Below are positions 15,621 through 22,755 of a DNA stretch of 28,891 bases, piece by piece (position 1 is the stretch's first letter; each line of letters begins with the position of its first letter). The notes below the pieces were generated by a model. That model did not search any database. It was not told the origin of the DNA and saw only the letters and a list, made by a program, of their open reading frames with translations. A program made the translations under genes and the position numbers. Location: contig JAEWQO010000040.1 of assembly GCA_023460315.1 (NCBI GenBank), positions 1-28,891 of the forward strand, read 5' to 3'. This stretch comes from Actinomycetes bacterium (GTDB lineage Bacteria; Actinomycetota; Coriobacteriia; Coriobacteriales; Eggerthellaceae).

Positions 15621-15989
15621 ATGATTCAGATGCAAACCATGCTCGCAGTGGCCGACAACTCCGGCGCTCGCAAGGTGCAGTGCATCAAAGTCCTGGGCGG
15701 CTCGAAGCGCCGGTATGCAGGGCTGGGCGATGCCATCATCTGCAGCGTGAAAGAAGCGGCGCCGAACACCGGCGTGAAGAAAGGTGACGTTGTTCGCTGC
15801 GTCATCGTGCGCGTGAAGAAGGAAGTTCGTCGTGCCGATGGAAGTTACATCAAGTTCGATCAGAACGCATGCGTGTTGATCGACACCAATGGCGCTCCGC
15901 GCGGCACGCGCATCTTCGGGCCTGTCGCCCGCGAGCTGCGTGACAGAAAGTACATGAAGATCGTGTCTTTGGCACCGGAAACGCTGTAA
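15621..15989 (+). CDS. rplN: 50S ribosomal protein L14
   Basis: The 122-residue protein begins MIQMQTMLAVADNSGA and carries the conserved VIVRVKKEVRRADGSYIKF and GTRIFGPVARELR segments. It forms part of the intersubunit bridge with L19. A roughly 50-base spacer separates it from rpsQ, without a clear promoter. Confidence 0.96.
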   Translation: MIQMQTMLAVADNSGARKVQCIKVLGGSKRRYAGLGDAIICSVKEAAPNTGVKKGDVVRCVIVRVKKEVRRADGSYIKFDQNACVLIDTNGAPRGTRIFGPVARELRDRKYMKIVSLAPETL

Positions 15990-16002
15990 GGAGGTGTGCG
16001 CC

Positions 16003-16326
16003 ATGAACAGCATGAAGATCAAGAAGGGCGATAAGGTCAAGGTCTTGGCCGGCAAGGACAAGGACAAGGAGTCGACCGTCCTGCGTGCGCTTCCGGCAAA
16101 ACAGCGCGTGGTCGTCGAGAAGACGAACATGGTCAAGAAGGCCATACATCCGACGCAGCAGAATCCTCAAGGTGGAATATCCACGATAGAGGCTCCGCTT
16201 CACGTGTCGAACGTCATGCTTGTCTGCCCCGAATGCAAGCAGCCGACGCGTGCGGGCATTCGACGCGACGAGAACGGCAAGAAGATCCGCGTCTGCAAGA
16301 AGTGCGGCAAGGACATTGATAAATAA
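16003..16326 (+). CDS. rplX: 50S ribosomal protein L24, zinc-binding form
   Basis: The 107-residue protein starts at ATG 16003, eight bases after AGGAGG; a GTG at 15994 overlaps that site. The KOW domain is clear (IKKGDKVKVLAGKDKDKE). The C-terminus keeps four cysteines, C75, C78, C98 and C101 (CPEC...CKKC), which could bind zinc, whereas many bacterial L24 proteins have lost them. It initiates 50S assembly near the tunnel exit. A terminator-like hairpin follows directly. Confidence 0.95.
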   Translation: MNSMKIKKGDKVKVLAGKDKDKESTVLRALPAKQRVVVEKTNMVKKAIHPTQQNPQGGISTIEAPLHVSNVMLVCPECKQPTRAGIRRDENGKKIRVCKKCGKDIDK

Positions 16327-16338
16327 CAGGAAAGGGCG

Positions 16339-16370
16339 GCCCGGCGCAGCGCGCCGGGCTTCTTTCTTGC
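16339..16370 (+). terminator. Terminator-like hairpin between rplX and rplE
   Basis: A perfect nine-base-pair stem (GCCCGGCGC, loop AGC, GCGCCGGGC) is followed by TTCTTTCTT. It lies inside the ribosomal operon, so it may be a partial terminator or attenuator, or an RNA processing or stability element. Two more hairpins follow: CCCCGG/CCGGGG at 16378-16403 and ACGCAGG/CCTGCGT at 16404-16426. Confidence 0.6.
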
Positions 16371-16452
16371 AACATGGCCCCGGGAGCCTGGCGGCAACCG
16401 GGGACGCAGGGTCGGTAATCCTGCGTTTAATTCATCGGAAGGGTGGAAGGCA

Positions 16453-17001
16453 ATGACTGTTCCTCGTCTGAAGGAAAAGTACAAGGCAGAAGTTGTGGCC
16501 AAGCTCGAGAAGGAGCTTGAGGTTGACAACATCAACGAGGTTCCGCGTCTCGAGAAGATCGTTGTGAACATGGGCGTCGGCGCTGCGGCGTCGGATTCCA
16601 AGCTGCTCGATTCCGCGATGGCTGACATGCGCATCATCACGGGCCAGCAGCCTTGCGTCACGCGGGCTAGAAAGTCCATTGCTGGTTTTCATGTGCGCGA
16701 AGGCCAGCCTATTGGCTGCAAGGTCACGCTGCGCGGAGACCGCATGTGGGAGTTTCTTGACCGCCTTCTGTCGACGGCGCTCCCTCGCGTGCGCGACTTC
16801 CGCGGCCTTTCCCGGAAAAGCTTCGACGGCCGTGGCAACTACACGACAGGCATCACCGAGCAGCTGATTTTTCCTGAAATCGATTATGATAAGATCGACC
16901 GCACCCGCGGCATGGATATCACGTTCGTGACCACGGCGGAAAGCAACGAGAGTGCCTTCGCGCTGCTGAGCGCACTGGGCTTCCCGTTCAAGGATAAGTA
17001 G
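16453..17001 (+). CDS. rplE: 50S ribosomal protein L5
   Basis: The 182-residue protein has the L5 signatures VPRLEKIVVNMGVGAA, TGQQPCVTRARKSIAGF, EGQPIGCKVTLRG, LPRVRDFRGLSRKSFDGRGN and the terminal GFPFK. It binds 5S rRNA and contacts S13 across the subunits. A GGAAGGGTGGAAGG stretch precedes the ATG. It comes after a 126-base spacer with three hairpins, so its expression may be partly uncoupled from the upstream genes. Confidence 0.96.
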   Translation: MTVPRLKEKYKAEVVAKLEKELEVDNINEVPRLEKIVVNMGVGAAASDSKLLDSAMADMRIITGQQPCVTRARKSIAGFHVREGQPIGCKVTLRGDRMWEFLDRLLSTALPRVRDFRGLSRKSFDGRGNYTTGITEQLIFPEIDYDKIDRTRGMDITFVTTAESNESAFALLSALGFPFKDK

Positions 17002-17070
17002 ACTGATCGCTGAAACGTGCGCTTTAACCCGTGCAGGTGCATGGGGAGAGGATAGGAAAGAAGGATTTGC

Positions 17071-17256
17071 ATGGCTAAGAAATCGATGATCGCCAAAGCG
17101 AAGCGCGAGCCGAAATTCTCGACGCGTCAGCATAACCGCTGCACGCGTTGCGGGCGCCCCCGTGCGTATTACCGCAAGTTCGGTTTGTGCCGTGTTTGCC
17201 TGCGCGAGCTGGCCAACAAAGGCGAACTGCCCGGCGTGACCAAAGCATCGTGGTAG
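17071..17256 (+). CDS. rpsN: 30S ribosomal protein S14, zinc type (S14Z)
   Basis: The 61-residue short form has the zinc ligands C24, C27, C40 and C43 (CTRCGRPRAYYRKFGLCRVC). Longer zinc-free paralogs, when present, usually lie elsewhere as a low-zinc substitute; none is in this window. It lies in the small-subunit head next to S3 and S10. ATG follows AGGAAAGAAGG. Confidence 0.96.
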   Translation: MAKKSMIAKAKREPKFSTRQHNRCTRCGRPRAYYRKFGLCRVCLRELANKGELPGVTKASW

Positions 17257-17283
17257 TCTAGGACGATTGCGTAACGCTCGGGT

Positions 17284-17331
17284 GGGCCCCGGTCAAGGCG
17301 GAGGCGTTATGGGCGCCAACGAACCGGGCCC
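17284..17331 (+). promoter_or_regulatory. Nested hairpin between rpsN and rpsH
   Basis: GGGCCCCGGT (17284-17293) pairs with ACCGGGCCC (17323-17331) with one bulge and encloses a GGCG/CGCC helix. There is no T tract. It fills most of the 105-base spacer and may control transcript stability or read-through. The function is inferred. Confidence 0.4.
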
Positions 17332-17361
17332 GGGCTCATCACGGATCAAAGGAGAAACATC

Positions 17362-17760
17362 ATGACCATGACCGACCCCATTGCAGATATGCTTACGCGT
17401 GTGCGTAATGCCCATTCTGCCGGCAAGCCGACGGTGTCCATGCCGTCAAGCAAAAAACTTGTTGAGATTGCCCGCATCATGCAGCAGGAGGGCTATATCA
17501 AGGGTTATGAGCTCATTGACGGCGAGCCTCGTGCGACGCTTGAGATCGAGCTGAAATACGGCAACAAGAAGGCCAAGACCATCCGCGGGATCAAGCGCAT
17601 CTCAAAGCCCGGCCTGCGCATCTATGCAGGCAAGGACGAGCTGCCGCGTGTTCTTGGAGGACTGGGAACGGCCATCATATCGACGAGTTCCGGCATGATG
17701 ACCGACCGCGATGCCCGCAAAAAGGGCATCGGCGGCGAAGTCATCGCGTACGTCTGGTAG
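17362..17760 (+). CDS. rpsH: 30S ribosomal protein S8
   Basis: The 132-residue protein begins MTMTDPIADMLTRVRNA and ends with the highly conserved GIGGEVIAYVW. STSSGMMTDRDARKKGIGGE is the 16S rRNA-binding end. It also represses the spc operon in other bacteria by binding mRNA; whether it does here is unknown. AAAGGAG lies before the first ATG. Confidence 0.96.
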   Translation: MTMTDPIADMLTRVRNAHSAGKPTVSMPSSKKLVEIARIMQQEGYIKGYELIDGEPRATLEIELKYGNKKAKTIRGIKRISKPGLRIYAGKDELPRVLGGLGTAIISTSSGMMTDRDARKKGIGGEVIAYVW

Positions 17761-17775
17761 GAAAGGGAGGTAAAT

Positions 17776-18318
17776 ATGTCTCGCATAGGCAAACAGCCCG
17801 TCACCGTTCCTGCTGGAGTCGATGTGTCCATCGACGGCAACACCGTGACGGCCAAGGGTACGAAGGGCGAGCTCACGCGCAGCTTTCCTGAGATTATGAT
17901 CATCAAGCGCGAGGGTGACGAGATTCTCGTCGAACGACCTGACGATTCCCGTGAGGCCCGGAGCTATCATGGCCTGGTCCGCACGCTGATCTCAAACATG
18001 GTCGAAGGCGTGTCCAACGGCTTCTCCAAGAAGCTTCAGCTCGTTGGCGTTGGCTACCGCGCCGCGCTCAAGGGCAAGGATTTGGAATTGCAGCTTGGCT
18101 TTTCCCATCCGGTCGTTGTCCAGGCGCCCGAGAATATCACGTTCGAAGTCCCGAGCCAGACCGAGATCATCGTGTCAGGCCCGAGCAAGGAGCAAGTCGG
18201 ACAGGTGACCGCCAACATTCGTGCATGGCGTAAACCCGAGCCTTACAAGGGCAAGGGAATCCGCTACGAGGGCGAGCATGTCCGCCGCAAGCTCGGCAAA
18301 GCCGCTAAGTCCGATTAA
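17776..18318 (+). CDS. rplF: 50S ribosomal protein L6
   Basis: The 180-residue protein begins MSRIGKQPVTVPAGVDV and has two repeated L6 domains. The second holds VGYRAALKGKDLELQLGFSH, and the end holds RKPEPYKGKGIRYEGE-V-RKLGKA. It binds near the sarcin-ricin loop. GGAAAGGGAGG precedes the start. Confidence 0.96.
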   Translation: MSRIGKQPVTVPAGVDVSIDGNTVTAKGTKGELTRSFPEIMIIKREGDEILVERPDDSREARSYHGLVRTLISNMVEGVSNGFSKKLQLVGVGYRAALKGKDLELQLGFSHPVVVQAPENITFEVPSQTEIIVSGPSKEQVGQVTANIRAWRKPEPYKGKGIRYEGEHVRRKLGKAAKSD

Positions 18319-18353
18319 GCGCAGCCTCAGGGATTGAGATCGAAGGGATTATC

Positions 18354-18722
18354 ATGAACAAGCTTCAGAAGAAACAAGCTGGGCTGGCTCGCCGCCATCG
18401 CCGTGTTCGCGGCAAGATTTCCGGCACTGCCGCTCGGCCCCGTCTGTGCGTCACGCGCAGCAACTCCAACATCTACGTTCAGTTCGTCGACGATGTTGCC
18501 GGAAGGCCGCTGTTCGGCGTTTCCACGCTCGGACCCGATTTCAAGGCATCGGGCAAGAGCGGCGCGACGGTCGAGGGAGCTGCGGTGCTTGGTGAAATAG
18601 CTGGCAAGAAAGCTCAGGAATCCGGTGTCACGGAAGTCGTGTTCGACCGTGGCGGCAACCTGTACCACGGACGCGTGAAGGCCTTGGCCGACAGCGCCCG
18701 CGAAGCAGGCTTGAAATTCTAG
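18354..18722 (+). CDS. rplR: 50S ribosomal protein L18
   Basis: The 122-residue protein has a basic N-terminus (KKQAGLARRHRRVRGKISG), RPRLCVTRSNSNIYVQFVDD and the closing VVFDRGGNLYHGRVKALADSAREAGLKF pattern of the family. It binds 5S rRNA with L5. GAAGGG lies before ATG. Confidence 0.95.
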   Translation: MNKLQKKQAGLARRHRRVRGKISGTAARPRLCVTRSNSNIYVQFVDDVAGRPLFGVSTLGPDFKASGKSGATVEGAAVLGEIAGKKAQESGVTEVVFDRGGNLYHGRVKALADSAREAGLKF

Positions 18723-18736
18723 AAGGGGTTAAGTCT

Positions 18737-19264
18737 ATGGCTCGTAACAAACAGGACAACGCTGCGGTACCCGAGCTTCAGGAACGCGTCGTCTACATCA
18801 ACCGCGTTTCGAAGGTTGTCAAGGGCGGCCGCCGCTTCGCTTTGACGGCGCTTGTGGTCGTCGGCGACGGCAATGGTCGCGTGGGCGTTGGGATGGGCAA
18901 GTCCCAGGAAGTGCCCATCGCCATCAAGAAGGGCGTTGAAGACGCGAAGAAGAACATGTTCACCGTGCCTCTGACGCCCGAGAAGACGCTGCCGCATGAT
19001 ATCGTCGGCGAATATGGCGCTGGCCGCGTGCTCATCAAGCCGGCTGCTCCCGGTACCGGCGTTATCGCCGGCGGCCCGGTTCGTGCCGTCATGGAGCTCG
19101 CTGGCGTCACCGATGTGCTGACGAAGTCACTCGGCACGAACAATGCCTTGAACATCGTCAAAGCCGCAGCCCAGGGTCTTCAGAGCATGGAAGGTCCCGA
19201 TGACGTCGCAAAGCGCCGTGGCATCTCCGTAGCCCAGATCTATGGCTGGAAGGAGAAGAAATAA
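18737..19264 (+). CDS. rpsE: 30S ribosomal protein S5
   Basis: The 175-residue protein has the double-stranded RNA-binding S5 N-domain (ERVVYINRVSKVVKGGRRF, then ALVVVGDGNGRVGVGMGK) and the C-domain (LIKPAAPGTGVIAGGPVRAV, TKSLGTNNALNIVKA). It acts in decoding fidelity with S4. Its stop overlaps the rpmD ATG by one base (ATAATG). Confidence 0.96.
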   Translation: MARNKQDNAAVPELQERVVYINRVSKVVKGGRRFALTALVVVGDGNGRVGVGMGKSQEVPIAIKKGVEDAKKNMFTVPLTPEKTLPHDIVGEYGAGRVLIKPAAPGTGVIAGGPVRAVMELAGVTDVLTKSLGTNNALNIVKAAAQGLQSMEGPDDVAKRRGISVAQIYGWKEKK

Positions 19265-19455
19265 TGGCTGAGGCGAAGAAAACCCTGCGTGTCACCCAGA
19301 TCAAGAGCGCTATCGGCTACAAGGACGATCAGCGCAAGACGCTCAATGCGCTTGGCTTGGGCAAGATCAACCGCACCGTCGAGCAGGTGGACAACGAGAG
19401 CGTCCGCGGCATGATCTTCAAGGTGAAGCATCTCGTCGAAGTTGAGGAAATCTAA
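19264..19455 (+). CDS. rpmD: 50S ribosomal protein L30
   Basis: The 63-residue protein has the L30 pattern LRVTQIKSAIGYKDDQRKTL, ALGLGKINRTVEQVDN, VRGMIFKVKHLVEVEE. It is translationally coupled to rpsE by a one-base overlap. About 170 bases follow before rplO. Confidence 0.95.
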   Translation: MAEAKKTLRVTQIKSAIGYKDDQRKTLNALGLGKINRTVEQVDNESVRGMIFKVKHLVEVEEI

Positions 19456-19509
19456 TCTTCTTCGGTTGGCAGAGGATAAAATCATCCTGCGATATGTGCC
19501 TTGGTACGG

Positions 19510-19515
19510 TATAAT
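19510..19515 (+). promoter_or_regulatory. Candidate internal -10 box before rplO
   Basis: A perfect TATAAT lies in the 171-base spacer between rpmD and rplO, about 110 bases before the rplO start. No convincing -35 is seen at 16-18 bases. A small AGGAT/ATCCT hairpin lies just upstream. An internal promoter for rplO-secY is plausible. Confidence 0.35.
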
Positions 19516-19626
19516 GCTTGATCGGTGCACCCGAGTTGTGGCGCATCGATCAAGCTGTTTTGGAAGTTAGCTGGCGGCGAGCTGCCAGCACGGGCCGTGC
19601 GCCCGCTGCGAAAGGAGAGCAGAACA

Positions 19627-20076
19627 ATGGAATTGAAGGATCTTCACCCTGCAGAGGGTTCACGCAAGAATCGCAAACGTGTGGGACGCGGTCCCGCATC
19701 CGGCAAAGGCAAGACTGCCGGTCGCGGCATGAATGGACAGAAGTCTCGTGCCGGCGGCGGCAAGGGTCCGGGTTTCGAGGGTGGCCAGACGCCGCTTGCG
19801 CGCCGTCTGCCGAAGCTGCCCGGTTTCAAGAACATCAACCGTGTGGAGTATTTGCCCGTCAATGTGAGCCGTCTCGAGCTGAAGTTTGAGGCCGGCGATG
19901 TTGTTGACGGTGCCAGCCTGAAAGCGAAGGGCATCATCAAGCACGCAGACGCTTTGGTGAAGGTGCTTGGCGACGGCGAGATCACCAAGGCGTTGACGGT
20001 TCGGGTCGATAAGGTGTCTGCTTCGGCAAAAGCCAAGATCGAGGCAGCCGGAGGAAAGGTCGAAGAGCCTTGCTAA
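19627..20076 (+). CDS. rplO: 50S ribosomal protein L15
   Basis: The 149-residue protein begins at ATG 19627, after AAAGGAG. The Gly/Arg-rich N-terminus is typical (KNRKRVGRGPASGKGKTAGR, NGQKSRAGGGKGPGFEGGQ), as is the LPKLPGFKN core. It is a late-assembly 23S rRNA-binding protein. Its last codons overlap the secY start by seven bases. Confidence 0.95.
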   Translation: MELKDLHPAEGSRKNRKRVGRGPASGKGKTAGRGMNGQKSRAGGGKGPGFEGGQTPLARRLPKLPGFKNINRVEYLPVNVSRLELKFEAGDVVDGASLKAKGIIKHADALVKVLGDGEITKALTVRVDKVSASAKAKIEAAGGKVEEPC

Positions 20077-21350
20077 GCTCTCTCATTGACGCATTCAAGG
20101 TACCGGAGCTTCGCAAGAAGATCATCTTCACGTTGGCTATTCTTGCGCTCTATCGCTTCGGTGCCTATGTGCCGGTACCCGGCATTCCCTTTAAGGAGTT
20201 CGCGGATTCGTTCGCGGGTTCCGGTGTTTCCATGACTATGCTTGACCTGTTCACTGGTGGCGCTCTTTCCCACTTCTCGGTATTTTCGCTTGGCATCATG
20301 CCTTACATCACGGCATCGATCATCATGCAGCTGATGCAGGGCGTCATCCCGACGGTCGGCCGTTGGGCCAAGGAGGGGGAGACCGGGCGCCGTCGCATCA
20401 CGCAGGTGACTCGCTATCTGACTCTGGGGCTCGGCCTCATCAACGCGGTCGGGTATCTCTTGCTGTTCAAGTCGTCGCAGTACGGTGTGGTGTTTTCCAC
20501 TGAGATACCCGAGATCGTGACGGATGCCATCGTGGTGTTCACCTTGGTGGCCGGCACGGCCTTCATCATGTGGATGGGCGAGCTCATCACGCAGCGCGGC
20601 GTGGGCAACGGCATGTCACTCATCATTTTCGTGAGTATTGTCTCACGCGTTCCGAGTGCCATATTCTCGTCGATAAATCTCACGGCTGACACCGGGATGG
20701 GCATTGCCGTCACGGTTCTCATCCTCGTTGTCGTCCTGCTGTGCATCCCTGCGATCATTTTCGTTGAACGTGCCCAGCGGCGCATACCCGTGAATTATGC
20801 CAAGCGTGTCCAAGGACGTAAGATGATGGGAGGCCAGTCCACCTACATCCCCTTGAAGGTGAACGCGGCAGGAGTCATCCCCATCATTTTCGCGAGCTGC
20901 CTGATCTATTTCCCGGCTCAGCTGGCGGCGCTCTTCAACATTGACTGGCTGACCAATGTGGCGAATGCCATGTCGACGGGGTGGGTTAACTGGATTCTCA
21001 CGGTGCTGCTGATCGTGTTTTTCGCTTACTTCTACACCTCGATGGTGTTCAATCCTGAAGAAACTGCGGACAACTTGCGCAAACAGGGTGGGTTCATTCC
21101 GGGGGTCCGTCCAGGGTCCGCGACGGTGACCTACATCAAAAACGTGCTGCATCGCGTCACGTTGCCCGGCGGTATCTTCATTGCTGTGATTGCAGTGGTG
21201 CCGTCCATCATCTTCTACTTTACCGGCAATACGCTCATTCAGGCATTCGGCGGGACATCGATCCTCATCATGATCGGCGTTGCCCTCGATACGATGAGCA
21301 AGGTCGAATCTCAGCTGAAGATGCATAACTATGACGGGTTCTTCAAGTAG
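20070..21350 (+). CDS. secY: Protein translocase subunit SecY
   Basis: The 426-residue, ten-helix membrane protein is the channel of the Sec translocon. It begins LLSSLIDAFKVPELRKKIIFT and shows LYRFGAYVPVPGI, GIMPYITASIIMQLM, EGETGRRRITQVTRYLT and the C-terminal MFNPEETADNLRKQGGFIPG-like loop contacting SecA. The proposed start is TTG at 20070, inside the end of rplO, which gives the usual N-terminus; no in-frame ATG fits. The start is therefore weak and probably coupled to rplO. A strong terminator follows. Confidence 0.95.
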   Translation: MLSSLIDAFKVPELRKKIIFTLAILALYRFGAYVPVPGIPFKEFADSFAGSGVSMTMLDLFTGGALSHFSVFSLGIMPYITASIIMQLMQGVIPTVGRWAKEGETGRRRITQVTRYLTLGLGLINAVGYLLLFKSSQYGVVFSTEIPEIVTDAIVVFTLVAGTAFIMWMGELITQRGVGNGMSLIIFVSIVSRVPSAIFSSINLTADTGMGIAVTVLILVVVLLCIPAIIFVERAQRRIPVNYAKRVQGRKMMGGQSTYIPLKVNAAGVIPIIFASCLIYFPAQLAALFNIDWLTNVANAMSTGWVNWILTVLLIVFFAYFYTSMVFNPEETADNLRKQGGFIPGVRPGSATVTYIKNVLHRVTLPGGIFIAVIAVVPSIIFYFTGNTLIQAFGGTSILIMIGVALDTMSKVESQLKMHNYDGFFK

Positions 21351-21383
21351 GCGGTTCGGCGCCGTTTTCATTGAGGTACTCGG

Positions 21384-21417
21384 AAAGGCCCTTCCCCTTC
21401 GGAAGGGCCTTTTTTTG
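21384..21417 (+). terminator. Rho-independent terminator after secY
   Basis: A stem of about eleven base pairs (AAGGCCCTTCC with GGAAGGGCCTT) is followed by seven T residues. It ends the ribosomal protein operon and separates it from adk. Confidence 0.92.
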
Positions 21418-21608
21418 GCGATTGGGTGCGCGGCACTCTGATTGAGCTCATGTGACTCCTTCTGGCTGTCGATCCTTGTCCTGCGTTTTACCCGCCCTCT
21501 TTCCAATCTTCCTTGGGGAAACGACGGGCATCCGAGTATGCTCATCCTTTCCGTTCGCCTTTAACGCTGGGAATTGGTGGAGTTCCGTCTTGGGAGACTG
21601 CCTTTTGC

Positions 21609-21747
21609 CGGATTGGCAGCAAGGCGAACTTAAGGGCAGTTTTTCAAGAGGAAAGACCATGGCGAAATTTTTGACCTGCGGCTTTCCGATGGCTTCTTGA
21701 GCCTCTCGCCGGAAAATTGCCCTTAAGTCATGCTTCCGGGCAATCCG
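21609..21747 (+). repeat. Long palindromic intergenic repeat, copy B
   Basis: Arms at 21609-21645 and 21712-21747 are inverted copies. They share ACTTAAGGGCA with a following TTTT, and the outer ends read CGGATTG and CAATCCG. The centre holds ACCTGCGGCTTTCC (21674-21687), identical to copy A upstream of rplB, and GGGCAGTT lies 40 bases before it in both. The two copies are direct repeats on the chromosome, about 9.7 kb apart. No ORF with a plausible product is present. The element may be a mobile or structural repeat; its nature is unknown. Confidence 0.65.
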
Positions 21748-21801
21748 ATCTTGCTCAGTCAAAGACCCTGCCGGCAAGGTGCCGCCATCGTGCCGCCTTT
21801 G

Positions 21802-21825
21802 CCTGTCCGATCTGGACAGGTTTCT
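21802..21825 (+). terminator. Hairpin with short T tract upstream of adk
   Basis: CCTGTCC, loop GATCT, GGACAGG is followed by TTTCTC. It resembles a weak terminator but lies 165 bases before the adk promoter. It could mark the end of a small untranslated transcript from the repeat region. The remaining sequence to 21985 shows nothing else I can name. Confidence 0.35.
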
Positions 21826-21986
21826 CGCATGATGTCGCTTGCGGAGTGACGGAGATTGGCGAGAGCCGCCTGTGTGAGAGAGCCATGGATGGGCGGTGAG
21901 GCACTCTTCGGCTTTGGGTGGCCTTCTCATTCGCCCTCTCGCTCATCCGTCTTTCTTTTGAAATATGACTGTCGGGCTTCTCCGTT

Positions 21987-21995
21987 TGCTACAAT
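21987..21995 (+). promoter_or_regulatory. Extended -10 promoter of adk
   Basis: TGCTACAAT forms an extended -10 (TG-N-TACAAT) about 40 bases before the adk ATG. The -35 (ATGACT region) is poorly spaced, as is common with extended -10 promoters. It supports separate transcription of adk. Confidence 0.5.
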
Positions 21996-22034
21996 GTTAG
22001 TTATCGATCTATACGTCGAAAGGACTTACCTATC

Positions 22035-22661
22035 ATGAACATCGTGTTGTTGGGGGCGCCGGGTGCCGGGAAGGGCACGCAGGCCGCCAAGCTGGTCGAG
22101 GAGTTCGGCACGCCGCATATCTCGACGGGAGACATGCTGCGCGCCGCCGTCAAGGCCGGCACTCAGCTGGGCAAGAAGGCAAAGTCTTACATGGATGCCG
22201 GGGACTTGGTGCCCGATGAGGTCATCATCGGACTCGTGACGGAGCGGCTGCAGGATCCCGACACGGAGAAAGGCTTCATCCTTGACGGGTTTCCGCGCAC
22301 GTCTGCTCAGGCGGTTGCGCTCGATGCCGAGTTGTCGAAGCTGAACCGTCCCCTCGATGCCGCCTTACTCATCGACGTTGATTTCGAGGTCATCGTCAAG
22401 CGGCTCACCTCGCGTCGCATGTGCAGGGAGTGCGGTTACATCGGCACGGCGGCAGATGCCACGTGTCCCAAATGCGGTGGGGAGATGTATCAGCGCGACG
22501 ACGATAACGAGGCGACCGTTCGCAACCGCCTTGACGTGTACCAGAAATCGACTGCGCCCCTCATCGACTACTATCGCGGTGGCGATGTGCTTGTCACCAT
22601 CGATGGAGACCGCGATGCGGACGTCGTCTATGCTGACGTGAAAAGTGCTCTGCATCTCTAG
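22035..22661 (+). CDS. adk: Adenylate kinase, zinc-lid type
   Basis: The 208-residue enzyme interconverts 2 ADP with ATP and AMP. The P-loop GAPGAGKGT is at 7-15, the AMP-binding STGDMLR at 30-36 and GFILDGFPRT at 80-89. The LID carries four cysteines, C130, C133, C144 and C147 (CREC...CPKC), the zinc-binding type. AAAGGA precedes the start. It is next to secY, as in many bacteria, but map, infA and rpmJ do not follow, and a terminator ends the gene. Confidence 0.96.
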   Translation: MNIVLLGAPGAGKGTQAAKLVEEFGTPHISTGDMLRAAVKAGTQLGKKAKSYMDAGDLVPDEVIIGLVTERLQDPDTEKGFILDGFPRTSAQAVALDAELSKLNRPLDAALLIDVDFEVIVKRLTSRRMCRECGYIGTAADATCPKCGGEMYQRDDDNEATVRNRLDVYQKSTAPLIDYYRGGDVLVTIDGDRDADVVYADVKSALHL

Positions 22662-22681
22662 CGGACAGGGTGGGCTGCGGA

Positions 22682-22715
22682 AAAGGGTGGACGGTGCGTC
22701 CACCCTTTCTTTCGA
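22682..22715 (+). terminator. Rho-independent terminator after adk
   Basis: A perfect eleven-base-pair stem (AAAGGGTGGAC, loop GGTGC, GTCCACCCTTT) is followed by CTTTC and a T-rich stretch. It lies 20 bases after the adk stop, so adk appears to be monocistronic. Confidence 0.85.
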
Positions 22716-22738
22716 TCCCTTTTTCCTGATCCATACTT

Positions 22739-22744
22739 TATAGT
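22739..22744 (+). promoter_or_regulatory. Candidate -10 box, possible leaderless start
   Basis: TATAGT lies 11 bases before the ATG at 22756, so transcription would begin within a few bases of the start codon. No ribosome binding site is visible. The -35 would fall in the adk terminator region and is not recognisable. Confidence 0.3.
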
Positions 22745-22755
22745 TTATATCCATC

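Noticed and set aside
21448..21930. 160-codon minus-strand frame in the secY-adk gap
   Set aside because: It crosses the palindromic repeat, is rich in Arg/Pro/Ser/His and has no ribosome binding site. Its partial likeness to a frame at 11945-12160 is explained by DNA similarity of the two repeats.
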